This document shows, in pieces, positions 15,906 through 16,923 of a stretch of DNA of 16,923 bases. The notes under the pieces are model-generated. The model was not told where the DNA came from and made no database searches. It was given only the letters and a program-made list of their open reading frames with translations. How positions within the stretch are numbered: position 1 is the stretch's first letter; each line of letters opens with the position of its first letter. Made by a program: the position numbers and the translations under genes. Source of the DNA: JAYXXU01 sp049301135. Its GTDB lineage: Bacteria > Pseudomonadota > Gammaproteobacteria > Pseudomonadales > Moraxellaceae. The stretch spans positions 1 to 16,923 of the forward strand of contig JBAQKP010000131.1 of NCBI GenBank assembly GCA_049301135.1. Reading direction: 5' to 3'.

Positions 15906-15983
15906 AGTCATACGCTCTCATCACACTGCATCATGCAGGAGAAATTTAGGGAGTCCGATGATACCGGCTCAGAGGTCAAATAT

Positions 15984-16012
15984 AAAATATCCCCTTTATT
16001 TTTTTCGAGCAA
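15984..16012 (-). promoter_or_regulatory. Candidate promoter of cysS
   Basis: On the minus strand, TTGCTC (16007-16012) and TATTTT (15984-15989) are 17 bases apart in an AT-rich patch about 80 bases upstream of cysS. The match is moderate, but it is the best -35/-10 pair in the 169-base gap after fdhD. A separate 14-base palindrome, CAGATTCAAATCTG (16048-16061), lies further upstream; its role is unclear. Confidence 0.4.
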
Positions 16013-16074
16013 TTCGCAGCAAATGCTCTGGGCGTCTTTATAGTAGGCAGATTCAAATCTGGGATCGCAATGAT

Positions 16075-16884
16075 TCACACATAGCGCGTCATCCGCCCAT
16101 CACGCACGAAGCCCAGCACCGTCATATTTGCCTGCTGCGCCAAGCGAATCGCGAGGCCAGTCGGTGCAGAAATCGCCGCAAGCACCGGCAAGCCTGCCCG
16201 TGCGGTTTTTTGCACCAACTCATATGACACACGCGAGGTCAGTAGCACCACGCCGAGCGGTGGCTCAGCCTGCAACAGCCGCCAACCCAGCAATTTATCC
16301 AAGGCATTATGCCGTCCGACATCTTCAAACACCCGTAACTGCACTTGCTGCTTCGCATCGACATAACACAAACCCGCCGCATGTAACGCGCCGGTTTGCT
16401 GGTTTAAGGTCTGCTGGCTCGCCATCTGCATAAATGCCTGACTGATCTGCGCAGGATCAACCGGCACCGCCTGTTTGACCACATCACTGATCGGCGTGAT
16501 CTGCGGCGCGAGTGCAGCTAGCGACTCTACCCCACATAAGCCGCAACCGCTGCGCCCGACCAATTGCCGCCGCTGCTGCTTAAGTCGCGCAAAACACGCT
16601 GCCGCCAACTCAATCTGCACCAGCACACCGTCGGTACTTTCGACCACATCGACCGCATAAATCTGACTGGCGTGCTGAATAATGCCTTCACTGAGTGAAA
16701 ACCCATACGCCAACTCACGCAAATCCTGCGGCGTCGCCATCAGCACCACATGCGAAATCCCGTTATACACCAAGGCAATCGGCACTTCTTCGGCGACGGT
16801 CAGCGTGATTGGCTGCCAGTCGTCTGTGGTTTGCGGCTCAAACTGATCTGCGGTCAGACGCTGTATAATGGGGAATGTATTCAT
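16075..16884 (-). CDS. fdhD: Formate dehydrogenase accessory sulfurtransferase FdhD
   Basis: FdhD passes sulfur from the cysteine desulfurase IscS to the molybdenum cofactor of formate dehydrogenase and is needed for its activity. The 269-residue protein has the sulfur-carrying CxxC at Cys114 and Cys117 (GRSGCGLCGVES). Other conserved parts are ELAYGFSLSEGII near 58-69, GALHAAGLC, the VFEDVGRHNALDKL block, and LTSRVSYELVQKTARAG, which contact the cofactor. ATG 16884 is preferred; the frame stays open to the window edge, and a TTG at 16887 is less likely. There is no ribosome site, but the ATG shares a base with a TGA (TGATG), which points to translational coupling. No formate dehydrogenase subunit lies inside the window. 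Confidence 0.95.
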   Translation of the reverse strand: MNTFPIIQRLTADQFEPQTTDDWQPITLTVAEEVPIALVYNGISHVVLMATPQDLRELAYGFSLSEGIIQHASQIYAVDVVESTDGVLVQIELAAACFARLKQQRRQLVGRSGCGLCGVESLAALAPQITPISDVVKQAVPVDPAQISQAFMQMASQQTLNQQTGALHAAGLCYVDAKQQVQLRVFEDVGRHNALDKLLGWRLLQAEPPLGVVLLTSRVSYELVQKTARAGLPVLAAISAPTGLAIRLAQQANMTVLGFVRDGRMTRYV

Positions 16885-16923
16885 CAAGTATCGGACGACA
16901 CACTTAACCGCACCGGAATCGAC
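16884..16923 (-). CDS. Possible C-terminal end of a gene upstream of fdhD
   Basis: A minus-strand frame open from the right edge reads SIPVRLSVSSDT and stops at TGA 16884-16886, overlapping the fdhD ATG by one base. Such overlaps are common between co-translated genes. The ending is compatible with that of a molybdopterin oxidoreductase, the commonest kind of fdhD partner, but twelve codons cannot settle this. The frame of fdhD itself is also open through the same stretch. Confidence 0.3.
   Translation of the reverse strand, partial: SIPVRLSVSSDT

Overview
The window looks like ordinary chromosome of a moderate-GC gammaproteobacterium, most likely from Pseudomonadales and near Moraxellaceae. 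This rests on the RecA sequence (N-terminus starting MNENKSKAL), a YbdG-type mechanosensitive channel, the YrfG/Hsp15 gene pair, a fused RlmKL and a tRNA gene with encoded CCA. I see no insertion sequence, phage, integron, CRISPR array or toxin gene. The genus call is inference.

Layout, left to right. Positions 1-46 may be the tail of a gene entering from the left. A flavodoxin/WrbA-like protein follows on the minus strand and ends in a hairpin terminator. Next on the minus strand come a DUF482 (FemAB/GNAT-like) protein and a YbdG-type channel, probably co-transcribed. A divergent spacer rich in inverted repeats separates these from a plus-strand unknown acidic protein. This gene converges on a minus-strand YaiW/DUF1615 lipoprotein. 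Upstream of the lipoprotein is a compact minus-strand pair: an Mpo1-like DUF962 membrane protein and, two bases later, a thiamine phosphate synthase fused to a C-terminal DUF6714 domain. rlmKL diverges from this pair across a spacer with a perfect 9-bp inverted repeat. It shares a bidirectional terminator with a convergent gene for an unknown exported protein.

The second half is housekeeping. cysQ (minus) diverges from yrfG-hslR (plus), and recA-recX follows on the plus strand. A minus-strand tRNA-Gly(GCC) has its own consensus promoter and terminator. Then come cysS and fdhD, both minus. fdhD begins in a TGATG overlap with what may be the end of an upstream gene at the right edge.

Functionally the window covers translation (RlmKL, CysRS, tRNA-Gly, Hsp15), recombination and its control (RecA, RecX), nucleotide clean-up (CysQ, YrfG), osmotic protection (YbdG), cofactor synthesis (ThiE, FdhD) and envelope proteins of unclear role. 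The items most worth a second look are the ThiE-DUF6714 fusion beside an Mpo1-like gene, lytic-transglycosylase-like motifs in the DUF1615 lipoprotein, two unknown genes (3685-4467 and 9704-10249), and repeat structures in divergent spacers. I did not find a convincing wholly new multi-gene system.
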